In this document: in pieces, positions 16,945 through 25,318 of the stretch
Position numbering within the stretch: the stretch's first letter is position 1
Layout: every line of letters starts with the position of its first letter
NCBI RefSeq assembly: GCF_014529945.1
Contig: NZ_JACVFB010000006.1
Coordinates: 310,001 to 374,000, forward strand
Length of the DNA stretch: 64,000 nt
Reading direction: 5' to 3'
DNA from: Chitinophaga varians
GTDB taxonomy: Bacteria > Bacteroidota > Bacteroidia > Chitinophagales > Chitinophagaceae
Notes under the pieces: model-generated
Seen by the model: the letters and a program-made list of their open reading frames with translations, nothing else
Told to the model about the DNA's origin: nothing
The model's database searches: none
Translations under genes and position numbers: made by a program

Positions 16945-17051
16945 TTTATGGCCGGTCTCTTCCATTCAATATCTTCTTTGGGACGTTATTACAAACAAAA
17001 AAGCAACCTGTTGGTTGCTTTGATGCTATGATGAAGCAGGCGTATTGACGC

Positions 17052-17918
17052 TTACTGATTGCGGAATACCCTGGGAGCGATGCCTGTTTTCCTGCGAAAG
17101 AAACGGGCGAAGTAGTTGGGGTAATCAAAGCCCAGACTATAGGATATTTCGCTGACTGATAAACTTGTGTTTTTCAGTTTGTCTTTTGCCAGTTGCAGCA
17201 CGTAGTCATGGATATGATCAATAGGTGATTTGCCGGTAAAATGTTTGATGAGGTCTCCGAAATAATTGGGCGAGAGATTGGATCGCTGTGCGAAGAAGGC
17301 CACGGACGGTAATCCTGCCACGTGTTCATTTTGCGTGAAGAAGTCTTCCAGGTTTTTATAGAAATCGGCAATCACCTTGTGATATATTTTACTTCGGGTA
17401 TCAAATTGCCTGTCATAAAAAATCCGGGTATAGGATAATATCAGGGTGATGTAGGAAGTGATCACTTCCCTGGAATAAAATTCTTTCTGAAATTCATCAT
17501 GCGCTTTTTTGAAGATATCCCAGACGATGGTTTCTTCCTCTTTACTCAGGAAGAGGGCTTCATGATTGTTATAATGCATGAAGCTATAATCTTTGATGTG
17601 TTTGTTGAGGAATTTGGCGCTCACCAGGATAGTATAACCAGCATCGGGGGTTGTAATGTCCCAGTCGAGCGAATTATGGGGACAGTCCGCATACATATGC
17701 GACTTTGCCTGATCCTCCTGCAGGTTAGCGGGGGTAGTACGTTTGTCGAACGGTGGTTTGATGGCTATCAGATAGAAGTCGATGGTAACGGGGGCAGACT
17801 TTAGCCGGATATCCTGCTGATCTGCAAAATCGACGATATGGAGTTCTTCATTTTTAAACCCTTTGCTGATGTTTAAATAATTGCTGAACTCGCGTATGTT
17901 GAATATTCGTTTGGCCAT
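17052..17918 (-). CDS. AraC-family transcription regulator
   Basis: A 288-residue protein; the start is taken at the ATG at 17918, since an upstream extension would need a TTG. The last 100 residues form the double helix-turn-helix of AraC/XylS proteins (DHIHDYVLQLAKDKLKNTSL, then SVSEISYSLGFDYPNYFARF and FRRKTGIAPRVFR). The N-terminal 180 residues are a ligand-binding cupin-like region (SAPVTIDFYLIAIKPPF). It precedes the two hydrolase genes in the same direction. Identical-type 21-bp-spaced repeats lie before this gene and before the hydrolases, pointing to autoregulation and control of the hydrolases. Confidence 0.85.
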   Translation of the reverse strand: MAKRIFNIREFSNYLNISKGFKNEELHIVDFADQQDIRLKSAPVTIDFYLIAIKPPFDKRTTPANLQEDQAKSHMYADCPHNSLDWDITTPDAGYTILVSAKFLNKHIKDYSFMHYNNHEALFLSKEEETIVWDIFKKAHDEFQKEFYSREVITSYITLILSYTRIFYDRQFDTRSKIYHKVIADFYKNLEDFFTQNEHVAGLPSVAFFAQRSNLSPNYFGDLIKHFTGKSPIDHIHDYVLQLAKDKLKNTSLSVSEISYSLGFDYPNYFARFFRRKTGIAPRVFRNQ

Positions 17919-17957
17919 AATATGCAAAGTTAAGGTCCGGAAGCGACGTGGTAAGGA

Positions 17958-17990
17958 TACATATTCAAGGTAAATGGATACATTTTACTG
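17958..17990. promoter_or_regulatory. Candidate AraC-type operator before the AraC-family gene
   Basis: TACATATTC starting at 17958 and TACATTTTAC starting at 17979 are direct repeats 21 bp apart. GGATACATTTTACTG (17976-17990) matches the site at 16930-16944 in 14 of 15 bases. It is 40-72 nt upstream of the regulator start. Confidence 0.5.
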
Positions 17991-18029
17991 ATTTTTTCTC
18001 ATTTGACGGTATACTTTCTTACATGACGG

Positions 18030-18057
18030 CTAAGGGCCGGCATAAGCCGGCCCTTAG
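18030..18057. terminator. Strong hairpin, probable terminator of the M57 protease gene
   Basis: A perfect 12-bp GC-rich stem (CTAAGGGCCGGC at 18030-18041 with its complement at 18046-18057) and an ATAA loop lie about 90 nt after the minus-strand protease gene. The T-tail is poor on both strands. Confidence 0.6.
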
Positions 18058-18147
18058 ATTTCAAAGAGAAACCTTAAGATATATTGTAACTGATGAAAAT
18101 GCCGTGTATACATGACAGTTACCCTATCATGCCTGCTACCTGTTGGG

Positions 18148-18981
18148 TTATTGATACAGGTATCTCAATGCAATGATATCATTAGCATTGAAAGGACGGT
18201 TTACACCGTTGGGGATACATGCCAACATCCAGCTGTTGGGATCTCCGCCGGTAGGAGTGCCCGGGATGTTGATAGCGCCTACGCCGGCAGAACCTTCGTT
18301 ACCGCCGGAGCCGCAGCTATAGGCACGGTTGAAATAGTCAGTGTGTCTGAAGCCGATAGTATGGCCGATTTCATGGGCAATAACGGTAGCCAGATAGTTC
18401 TGGTTCGGGTTGCTGCCCAGTGCGTTGGCATCGGAGTTCAGTTTGATTGGGCTTGGCGGGTTGCCGGTAGAGCAGTTAGGGAAACCAGCAGATTGTCCGA
18501 GGATGCCGGCGCCAAGGCTGGCATACTGGATCTGGATTTGTCCGCCACTGGATACGCGGGCAAATTTCAGCCGCAGGTTCAGTGCATTGTAACGGGCAAT
18601 GGCGATATCGGTAGCGGTAGTATAACCGGCAGGCAGGCCACTGATAGAAACAGTGAGCGTACGTGGAATACCGGTGATCAGACAGCTGGTACGATATTGC
18701 TCATCGTTGGCAATACGTAATACAGGAGAATTGGGTTTGTAATTCAGTGATTCGTGGGTCAGGTAAATATCACCTTCTACTACGTAACCACCTTCCACAG
18801 AGCGAACATTATCGGTGTTGTATCCGAGGCTGGCAATCTGATTTTTTACGCCGTCGGAAACTTTTTGTTGTTCTTGCTGAACAAGATCCTGTGAGTTATC
18901 TCTTTTACAGGAATACACCACTCCGCAAAGAATGGCAACCATCAAGGAGAGGCCGGCGGCCTGTTTAATAGTGATTTTCAT
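18148..18981 (-). CDS. M57-type HEIGH metalloprotease, lipoprotein
   Basis: This 277-residue protein has a lipobox signal peptide (VVYSC, Cys25) and the zinc protease motif HEIGHTIGFRH at residues 203-213, followed by TDYF. This is the signature of the dual-action HEIGH (M57) metallopeptidases. The segment before it (DIAIARYNALNLRLKFARVS) and the C-terminal NDIIALRYLYQ are also family-typical. It should be anchored to an outer membrane leaflet or the periplasmic face and cleave proteins. It stands alone, with two direct repeats in its upstream region and a hairpin downstream. Confidence 0.85.
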   Translation of the reverse strand: MKITIKQAAGLSLMVAILCGVVYSCKRDNSQDLVQQEQQKVSDGVKNQIASLGYNTDNVRSVEGGYVVEGDIYLTHESLNYKPNSPVLRIANDEQYRTSCLITGIPRTLTVSISGLPAGYTTATDIAIARYNALNLRLKFARVSSGGQIQIQYASLGAGILGQSAGFPNCSTGNPPSPIKLNSDANALGSNPNQNYLATVIAHEIGHTIGFRHTDYFNRAYSCGSGGNEGSAGVGAINIPGTPTGGDPNSWMLACIPNGVNRPFNANDIIALRYLYQ

Positions 18982-19032
18982 TTGTCAGGTTTTGAGGGTT
19001 TGGGTTTACATCAAGTCTGAAGCAGGTTGACA

Positions 19033-19078
19033 GATTTTGGTTGCTATCATTGAATTGGGCTATCGATTTTGGTCGCTA
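19033..19078. promoter_or_regulatory. Direct repeat in the M57 protease upstream region
   Basis: GATTTTGGTTGCTA (19033-19046) and GATTTTGGTCGCTA (19065-19078) match in 13 of 14 bases, 32 bp apart (about three helical turns), 52-97 nt before the protease start. They could be binding sites for an unknown regulator. Confidence 0.35.
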
Positions 19079-19079
19079 C

Positions 19080-19866
19080 AGATATATGTATAAGGGCTCT
19101 CGTTAAAATGAAGTTAAATAGTGTCACTGCATTGTGTTTGCAAGCCGCTCCTTTTTTTGTTTTGCCGATAGCCAATCCTATCAATGATTGGCAGGAGTGT
19201 CAACTACCGTTAACAATTCGTTTAGTTATTCAAGTGTTAAGCATGGATGGTGCTGAATGTTGCTACAGGAGCAGGTTTGATGCGCTTTTTGAATGACGTA
19301 AAAAGTACTCTTTTCCGTTACTGACGGAGACTGTTATACGTTAAACCGGCAAATTGCTGCTTTCCCTATTTACTTTTTATAATTGACAAAAAGTTTTCGC
19401 AGGCAGTAAAAAACTATTTTAACTTTATTACAGGATCAGATACGCTAACAGGACATTTCCATGTTTACATGCTGGCAACATTATTATCAACAGGACCGAA
19501 TACTTAAACTGCTTGAATGCATACGGATAGTTGGCGAGACATGCCAATTCATCGTTTATTCTTACTACCCCGGGAATACACATTAACAACAGCTTTTATT
19601 ACTATTTATTATCAACATTGATACTATCGTCATGTGTCGGCAATGCCACAGGCGTGCTTCATGCGCCAGGTGAGCAATCAGCCCCATCGTTCTAATCAGT
19701 GCTAACAGGTTTTTATTTTCTTTTCGCCATGATTGCATCATGACAGCACCGCCTTATGGCGGTGCCTTGCCCTCCTACGTCATGGCAGTACGTTCTTCAT
19801 TATTCTTTTATCATCGCGGGTCGTTTCTTTTTATCCTTTTACCATTTATTTCTAAAATGTGTGTTT
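19080..19866. other. Long gap without a supported gene
   Basis: About 790 nt between the divergent M57 protease and surface-protein operon hold no gene I can support; the open frame at 19069-19296 has unconvincing composition. Two hairpins are visible: GCCAATC/GATTGGC (19171-19192) and GCACCGCC/GGCGGTGC (19746-19765). The second lies in the probable leader of the following operon. Confidence 0.5.
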
Positions 19867-21417
19867 ATGAAGCGCTGGATCTTTACTTTGTTGATGTTTT
19901 TCACAGGCCTTTCAGCCGCATTTTCCCAACTCAAAGTTGGTTCTAACCCCAGTCAGATCAACAAGTCCTCCATTCTTGAACTGGAAAGTACCCGGCAGGG
20001 CCTTTTACTGCCGAGGATACCCGGCGCCAATCTTACTGCGGCGCCATTGAACACTGCTCCTGATGGTATGATCATTTATGTGACCGATTCTGCCAGTCTT
20101 TTTATCAGGAAGTACGGGCAGTGGCAGCGTATGTCTGCAGACAGTATCAGCACCTGGAACATTACCGGCAACGCTGGTATAGATTCTACCAAAAACTTCC
20201 TGGGTACTACCGATCAGCAGCCGGTGATCTTTAAAACAGGCAATACTGAAAGGATGCGCCTGACGGCCGGCGGCAGCATTACCATGAGCGCCGGCACGGT
20301 ACCGGCAGGTACCAACCAGTTGCAGGTACTGATGATAGAACCGGCTACAGGACAGTTATTGCAACGTACCATATCAGCGGCAGCCTTCAGCAACGCTATC
20401 GCTTCGCTGAACGGATTAAGGGACACCGCACAGACATTTGCCGTAGACAGTGCCGTGGCTAAAGATTTTACCATTAGTTCCGCCAGTGGGGTGCACACCT
20501 TTAATATACCAACACAGACAGGCACCGGTGCTACCTCACGCGGGTTGTTATCTTATGGAGACTGGCTGCGGTTTGATTCCTCTGCCCGATTCCAGATATT
20601 ACACACCTTATTTGCTGTTACACCCGATGCTAACGGAATCAGTGTCAGTAATGGAACACTAACGCTGCATGCAGCAGACGCCACTAATCCTGGTGGTGTT
20701 TCTACCGTAGATCAGACCTTCGGCGGCAACAAGACTTTCCAAAACAATCTGCATATCATACAAAATACCACTATCGACGGCAATCTGCTGCTGACGACCA
20801 TCGGCAGCGCCGCCCCAACGGACAGCAACAATGTGTTGATCCGACGAACAGACGGCACCCTGGTGCAAAGACTACTGAATAGTAATGCCTTTAAAACACT
20901 GGCGACAGGCAAAAGCCCCGGCTCTGTCAATGATATCAACATCGACAGCAGTTCAGCTACGCAGACGGTGATCAATATTCCCGATGCATCTACTACCGTA
21001 CGAGGCGTGGTGAATCTTCTCAGCGGGCAGACCTTCGCCGGTTACAAGGGCTTCAAAGACTCACTGGCGGTAGGTGTGGCGGAAGGCACCAAAGCCAACT
21101 CCAGTTTCCAGGTCAACGGCTCTATGTCTACCAACCTGACCAAAGTGACCAGCAGCTATGCCGTCACTGCGGGCGACAATACCATACTCGCTGACGCTAC
21201 CGGTGGCGCGCTGACCATCACCCTTCCCAGCCCGGGCACTATTGCCGGCCGTATTTACACCATCAAAAAAATCGGCAGCGGCGGCATCGATAAAGAAGTG
21301 ACCATCGCCACCAGTGGCGGTACTATCGATGGTTCCAGTAACTATATTATCTACAACGACTGGACGTTTGTGACGCTGCAGACAGATGGCACAGACTGGT
21401 ACGTGATTAAGAAGTAG
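19867..21417 (+). CDS. Large exported repetitive protein, first gene of a surface operon
   Basis: The start is taken at the ATG at 19867 because it opens directly with a signal peptide (MKRWIFTLLMFFTGLSAAFS); in-frame codons upstream are not convincing. The 516-residue product has an N-terminal block LKVGSNPSQINKSSILELES followed by QGLLLPRI, shared with the next gene, then long Thr-, Gly- and Asn-rich beta-type sequence with phage tail-fibre character, and a C-terminal part ending FVTLQTDGTDWYVIKK. I do not know a function; a cell-surface fibre or adhesin subunit is a reasonable guess. The next gene starts 39 nt downstream. Confidence 0.7.
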   Translation: MKRWIFTLLMFFTGLSAAFSQLKVGSNPSQINKSSILELESTRQGLLLPRIPGANLTAAPLNTAPDGMIIYVTDSASLFIRKYGQWQRMSADSISTWNITGNAGIDSTKNFLGTTDQQPVIFKTGNTERMRLTAGGSITMSAGTVPAGTNQLQVLMIEPATGQLLQRTISAAAFSNAIASLNGLRDTAQTFAVDSAVAKDFTISSASGVHTFNIPTQTGTGATSRGLLSYGDWLRFDSSARFQILHTLFAVTPDANGISVSNGTLTLHAADATNPGGVSTVDQTFGGNKTFQNNLHIIQNTTIDGNLLLTTIGSAAPTDSNNVLIRRTDGTLVQRLLNSNAFKTLATGKSPGSVNDINIDSSSATQTVINIPDASTTVRGVVNLLSGQTFAGYKGFKDSLAVGVAEGTKANSSFQVNGSMSTNLTKVTSSYAVTAGDNTILADATGGALTITLPSPGTIAGRIYTIKKIGSGGIDKEVTIATSGGTIDGSSNYIIYNDWTFVTLQTDGTDWYVIKK

Positions 21418-21456
21418 CGATCTATTCCTACTGCTTTCATCATTCAACTAGCTGTT

Positions 21457-22734
21457 ATGGGAAGTACATTTCATGTGTGCCGTTTGATGATCTTCCTGCT
21501 GCTGCTTCCACTGTTTTCTATTGCGCAACAGTTAAAGCTGGGCAAGAACCCCGCCGTTATCAATAAATCATCTGTGCTTGAACTGGAAAGTCAGTCGCAG
21601 GGATTGTTGCTGACCCGGATACCGGATACCACGGTGGCGCCATTGACCACAGCGCCGGACGGTTCCATCCTCTTTTATCGGGGGGATAACAGTCTGCGTG
21701 TGCGCAGCAGCGGCGCCTGGAGAAAAGCGCTTTTTGCAGTAGACACTACCGATATCGCTAATTTTTTTCTTAAAGTACGCTCCCTTTTTAGCGCCGGTAC
21801 TGGCATTGTATACAACAGTGCAACCGGTGTTATTTCGGTGTCAGGTTCTGCGGGAGGAGCGTGGTTGTTGGGCGGGAACGGCGTAACAGCTTTGCAGAAC
21901 CTCGGCACCACTACTAATTTTGATCTGCCATTTATCACCAACAATACCGAGAAAATGCGCATCAGCAGCACAGGCAGTGTAGGCATCGGTTCCAGCGCCT
22001 TCAACGCCACCAATCCGGAACGCCTGTTGGTAGACGGTGGGACATCTACCTCTAACAGCGTCATACGCGGCCAGGGTAATGTCAACAGTAATGTGCAGAT
22101 CAGCATACAGAACCTACATGGGGGCCAGAGCGCCAGAACGGATGTCATAGCCTATGCCAACAATGGCAATAGTTCCAACAATTTCATTGACATGGGCATC
22201 AACTCCGGTGGGTATAATAACGCTACGATCATTGGCAGCACCAATACCGCCTACTTATATGCTACCGGTAACAATTTTGTGATTGGCAACGCCAGCAACA
22301 ACAAGAACCTGATATTTATTACCGGCGGTACCGCTACCACCAATGAAGCGATGCGGATAGACGGGACCGGGGATGTGGGAATTGCCAATACAGCGCCGGC
22401 AGCCAAACTGGATGTGGGTGGCAACTTCAAACTGGGCGCGGCTGGTACCGTGGTGAGTAGTATGATCAAATCGAATTTTTCATTGTCAGACAATACTACC
22501 AACATCACTAATACCACCAGCCTGACGAAGACGGCCACTGTTACCGGCGCCAATCTGAATGCATCAGTGATCGTGAATCCGCGGAGCGCGCTGCCACAGG
22601 GCCTGGCCATAGCCTACGCTTTTGTGAGTGCCGTGAACACCGTTACCATCAATATTATCAACAGCGGGGGAGGCGCCAGCGGTAACCAGAAGCTGGGCAG
22701 CGTCACCTTCGATGTCACCATTATCAATCCCTGA
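21457..22734 (+). CDS. Exported repetitive protein, paralogous N-terminus
   Basis: A 425-residue protein with a signal peptide (about residues 1-23) and then LKLGKNPAVINKSSVLELES and QGLLLTRIPD, clearly homologous to the N-terminus of the preceding protein. The centre carries MRISSTGSVGIGSSAFNATN and later MRIDGTGDVGIANTAPAAKL. Such pairs of alternating strands are common in trimeric tail-fibre-like and peptidase-S74-type structural proteins, though no S74 catalytic domain is visible. Its stop overlaps the start of the third gene by one base (TGATG), so the operon is translationally coupled. Confidence 0.7.
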   Translation: MGSTFHVCRLMIFLLLLPLFSIAQQLKLGKNPAVINKSSVLELESQSQGLLLTRIPDTTVAPLTTAPDGSILFYRGDNSLRVRSSGAWRKALFAVDTTDIANFFLKVRSLFSAGTGIVYNSATGVISVSGSAGGAWLLGGNGVTALQNLGTTTNFDLPFITNNTEKMRISSTGSVGIGSSAFNATNPERLLVDGGTSTSNSVIRGQGNVNSNVQISIQNLHGGQSARTDVIAYANNGNSSNNFIDMGINSGGYNNATIIGSTNTAYLYATGNNFVIGNASNNKNLIFITGGTATTNEAMRIDGTGDVGIANTAPAAKLDVGGNFKLGAAGTVVSSMIKSNFSLSDNTTNITNTTSLTKTATVTGANLNASVIVNPRSALPQGLAIAYAFVSAVNTVTINIINSGGGASGNQKLGSVTFDVTIINP

Positions 22735-24338
22735 TGCGTAACCGTATCATCCATATGGTTGTCTGGCTCGTGATAGGAACGAAAGTATGCGTTGCGCAAA
22801 CGGGCGTATATGTGCCGCAGGGAGGCGATATCAGCGTGCATGCGCAGGATACCGTGGCCATCTTCAGCGATGTGAAAAATGATGGCCGTTTTGGTTCTTT
22901 GAAAGGAAGCGTGGTGAATTTCTACGGGAGTAAATGGGAAAACGCCAACGGGGCGGTTTTGCCGGATGAAAATGAATACAACAATACGCACCAGCTGCAT
23001 ATGGGCGGTATTTTCCGCTTCCTGCAGGTAAAAGGTATTAACAACGGAGCACAGCATATCTATGGGGGCTACAGCGCCAGCGCTGGTGCTGGCGCGAGCT
23101 TCCCTAACCTAAGTATTGGTAATGTAAATGATGTTTACCTGGATGATTTAAGCGACCTGAAAGTGCGCTATCACCTCAACTTTGAAACGGGACACTTGCT
23201 GCTGAACGGTTGGAACCTGGTGGTCGGGAATGGTTATCCCGGTGATATTACCGGTTATTCGGACCAGTCCTTTATCGTAACAGGTTCTCAACCGGGCGGC
23301 GGCTTTCTGTTCCGGGAACAGGTGGGTGCTGCAGACAGCACGGTGGTATTTCCCATGGGCACTACTACCGGCAGTTATTCGCCCATGGCATTGAGGAATA
23401 ATAGCAGTGCGCCGAAAACCATACAGGCCAGGGTGTTCGACAGTGTTTACCGTTATGCCCTGTCAGGAAATATGGACGCATCCGGTTTCGTGCTGAAAAC
23501 GTGGCACATCAAACAGGACTCCGGCTCGCTCAACAACGTAACCGTGGTGGTACAGCATCAGGTGGCAGATGAAGGCAGTAATTTTTCCCTGAATCGCGAC
23601 AGTAGTTATATCACCCGCTATGGCAGCGGGTCCGGATGGGACACCGTAGCGCCTTCCGGCGTGAGGACCCCGGGCACATTGACCACCGGCCCCTTGCAAC
23701 GCAATACTTACCTGAACGGCCGTACGTTCCGCGACGGTGGAGAAATTAACACGTTCCTGTCGGTAGCGACATTTAAGAATTTCACTTCCGACGTGGCCCT
23801 CTTTTTTGAAGCTTACCGGGAAACGATTCAATGGGTAGGTACCCACTGGCGCTCAACGAGGGAAGTGAACCTGGACCACTATGAATTACAACGGCGACGG
23901 GAGAACGAAGACAGTTTTTATACCGTGGCCAGTATTGCGCCACATAGCCTGAACGGTACCAGTAACGGCCCGCTGGACTACCATTACCGGGATGATGATT
24001 TGTATGACAACTGGACTTACTACCGGCTAAAAATATTCGGCCGTGACGGAAAAATATTTTATAGCGCCATTAAGCCGGTACCATGGCTGATCGAGGTTAA
24101 TATATCACCCAATCCCAATGACGGTAATTTCCGGATAGAGCTGGTGGGCATACATCATCAGCTGCGCATGGTGATGCATGATGTGGCCGGCCGGGAAAGA
24201 GATAGCCGGATCATTACCAGCAACATTACGATGATATCAAAGGCAGATTTACCTGCCGGATTATATATCCTGACATTCTATGACATAGAAGACGCCAATC
24301 GCGAGGTGGTGACCAGTAAAGTGGAAATTATTCATTAA
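22734..24338 (+). CDS. T9SS-secreted protein with type A sorting domain
   Basis: A 534-residue protein with an N-terminal signal peptide (about residues 1-21) and a C-terminal type IX secretion sorting domain: NISPNPNDGNFRIEL at about residue 456, then LPAGLYILTFYD near the end. That domain directs export through the T9SS and attachment to the cell surface. The centre (about 20-440) is beta-rich with no recognised catalytic motif; the stretch DHYELQRRRENEDSFYTVAS resembles the region before such sorting domains. It ends a three-gene operon and shares no N-terminal block with the first two products, so it may anchor them. Confidence 0.8.
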   Translation: MRNRIIHMVVWLVIGTKVCVAQTGVYVPQGGDISVHAQDTVAIFSDVKNDGRFGSLKGSVVNFYGSKWENANGAVLPDENEYNNTHQLHMGGIFRFLQVKGINNGAQHIYGGYSASAGAGASFPNLSIGNVNDVYLDDLSDLKVRYHLNFETGHLLLNGWNLVVGNGYPGDITGYSDQSFIVTGSQPGGGFLFREQVGAADSTVVFPMGTTTGSYSPMALRNNSSAPKTIQARVFDSVYRYALSGNMDASGFVLKTWHIKQDSGSLNNVTVVVQHQVADEGSNFSLNRDSSYITRYGSGSGWDTVAPSGVRTPGTLTTGPLQRNTYLNGRTFRDGGEINTFLSVATFKNFTSDVALFFEAYRETIQWVGTHWRSTREVNLDHYELQRRRENEDSFYTVASIAPHSLNGTSNGPLDYHYRDDDLYDNWTYYRLKIFGRDGKIFYSAIKPVPWLIEVNISPNPNDGNFRIELVGIHHQLRMVMHDVAGRERDSRIITSNITMISKADLPAGLYILTFYDIEDANREVVTSKVEIIH

Positions 24339-24450
24339 TCAAATGAGTGTGCGGTCAGCGTAGCGCGGAGCCATCGTCTGATCAGTATTTTTTAAAAAAA
24401 TAAAAAAAACAAAAAACCCGACTTCTTGTAAAACAGCAGTAAGCCCAAAA

Positions 24451-24487
24451 AAAGCCTGTGTAAAATCACAGGCTTTGCTGTTTTTAT
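24451..24487 (+). terminator. Terminator after the surface-protein operon
   Basis: AAAGCCTGTG (24451-24460) pairs with CACAGGCTTT (24467-24476) around a TAAAAT loop, followed by GCTGTTTTTATTT. The rest of the gap up to 24797 is AT-rich, with a 6-bp inverted repeat ATTCTA/TAGAAT at 24543-24558 and no gene. Confidence 0.75.
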
Positions 24488-24797
24488 TTAGTTAGGGATG
24501 GAAACATTTTATATGGAATCAATTTTCTTGTTTTGAAAATTTATTCTATATTTAGAATATAACTATTCCAGACACGCAGCCATTCATCAGGACTCAATAG
24601 CGCAATTATCGATGAAGCCCTTTAATGTTTTCGTGGTGAAGCCCTCAAATACATAACCATCAAATGTCTACTAATATCTATAGGGGAGGAAGCCCCCACT
24701 GTTTGTATGACGGACAGACATGTCGTTACCTTGTCCATGTATTTTTCATTTGAATGTTCCTCTTCGCTTGCATATCTCACCCTCATAAATATCGCTT

Positions 24798-25271
24798 ATG
24801 GACAAAACCACAGCAGGTCTGGATGCATTTCTGGCTATTTCCGTACCGCTCACCGGCTATTCAAAAATAGCCCTGGTAGCCACGGGAATGGCGCAGTCTT
24901 ATCTGGACGCCGTTCACCGGGTTATCGGTACAGAGATGACCGATGAATACCTGACCCTTACAGCCCGTATTCTGCAGCAGACGGGCGGCAAAGAACCGGC
25001 GCTCGACCGGGAAATCAGGCAGCAGTTGCTGGCCAGCCTGAAATACGGGCCCCTCACCCGTAATATCATTCAAATGTGGTATTGGGGAGCATGGCTCCCG
25101 TTGCCTCCCGCCTGGATGGCGAAGTACGGCAAAGGCATTAAGGGAAATGAAAACCATTTTGTTTCCCCGGAAGCTTACCAGCAGGGGCTGATATGGAACG
25201 CCATGGGCAGTCACCCCGAAGGCTCCAAACAGCCGGGTTTTGCTTCCTGGAGCATTGCGCCGTTGTCATAA
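24798..25271 (+). CDS. FAD-SLDH-like small subunit of a sugar/alcohol dehydrogenase
   Basis: A 157-residue protein resembling the small subunit of membrane-type FAD sorbitol/fructose dehydrogenases (PF12318 type): LDAFLAISVPLTGYS at the start, then LTARILQQTGG and NIIQMWYWGAWLPLPPAWMA toward the end. In known complexes this subunit carries a Tat signal and escorts the flavin subunit to the periplasm. Here no signal peptide is seen, so the complex may stay in the cytoplasm. The GMC flavoenzyme gene begins 47 nt downstream. Confidence 0.7.
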   Translation: MDKTTAGLDAFLAISVPLTGYSKIALVATGMAQSYLDAVHRVIGTEMTDEYLTLTARILQQTGGKEPALDREIRQQLLASLKYGPLTRNIIQMWYWGAWLPLPPAWMAKYGKGIKGNENHFVSPEAYQQGLIWNAMGSHPEGSKQPGFASWSIAPLS

Positions 25272-25318
25272 TAACGGTCAGGTATAAACGGATACATCTC
25301 ACTAAATCACCCACAACA

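Noticed and set aside
19756..19866. Upstream extension of the first surface-operon gene
   Set aside because: The signal peptide begins at the ATG at 19867; the extension crosses a leader hairpin and would bury the signal peptide inside the protein.
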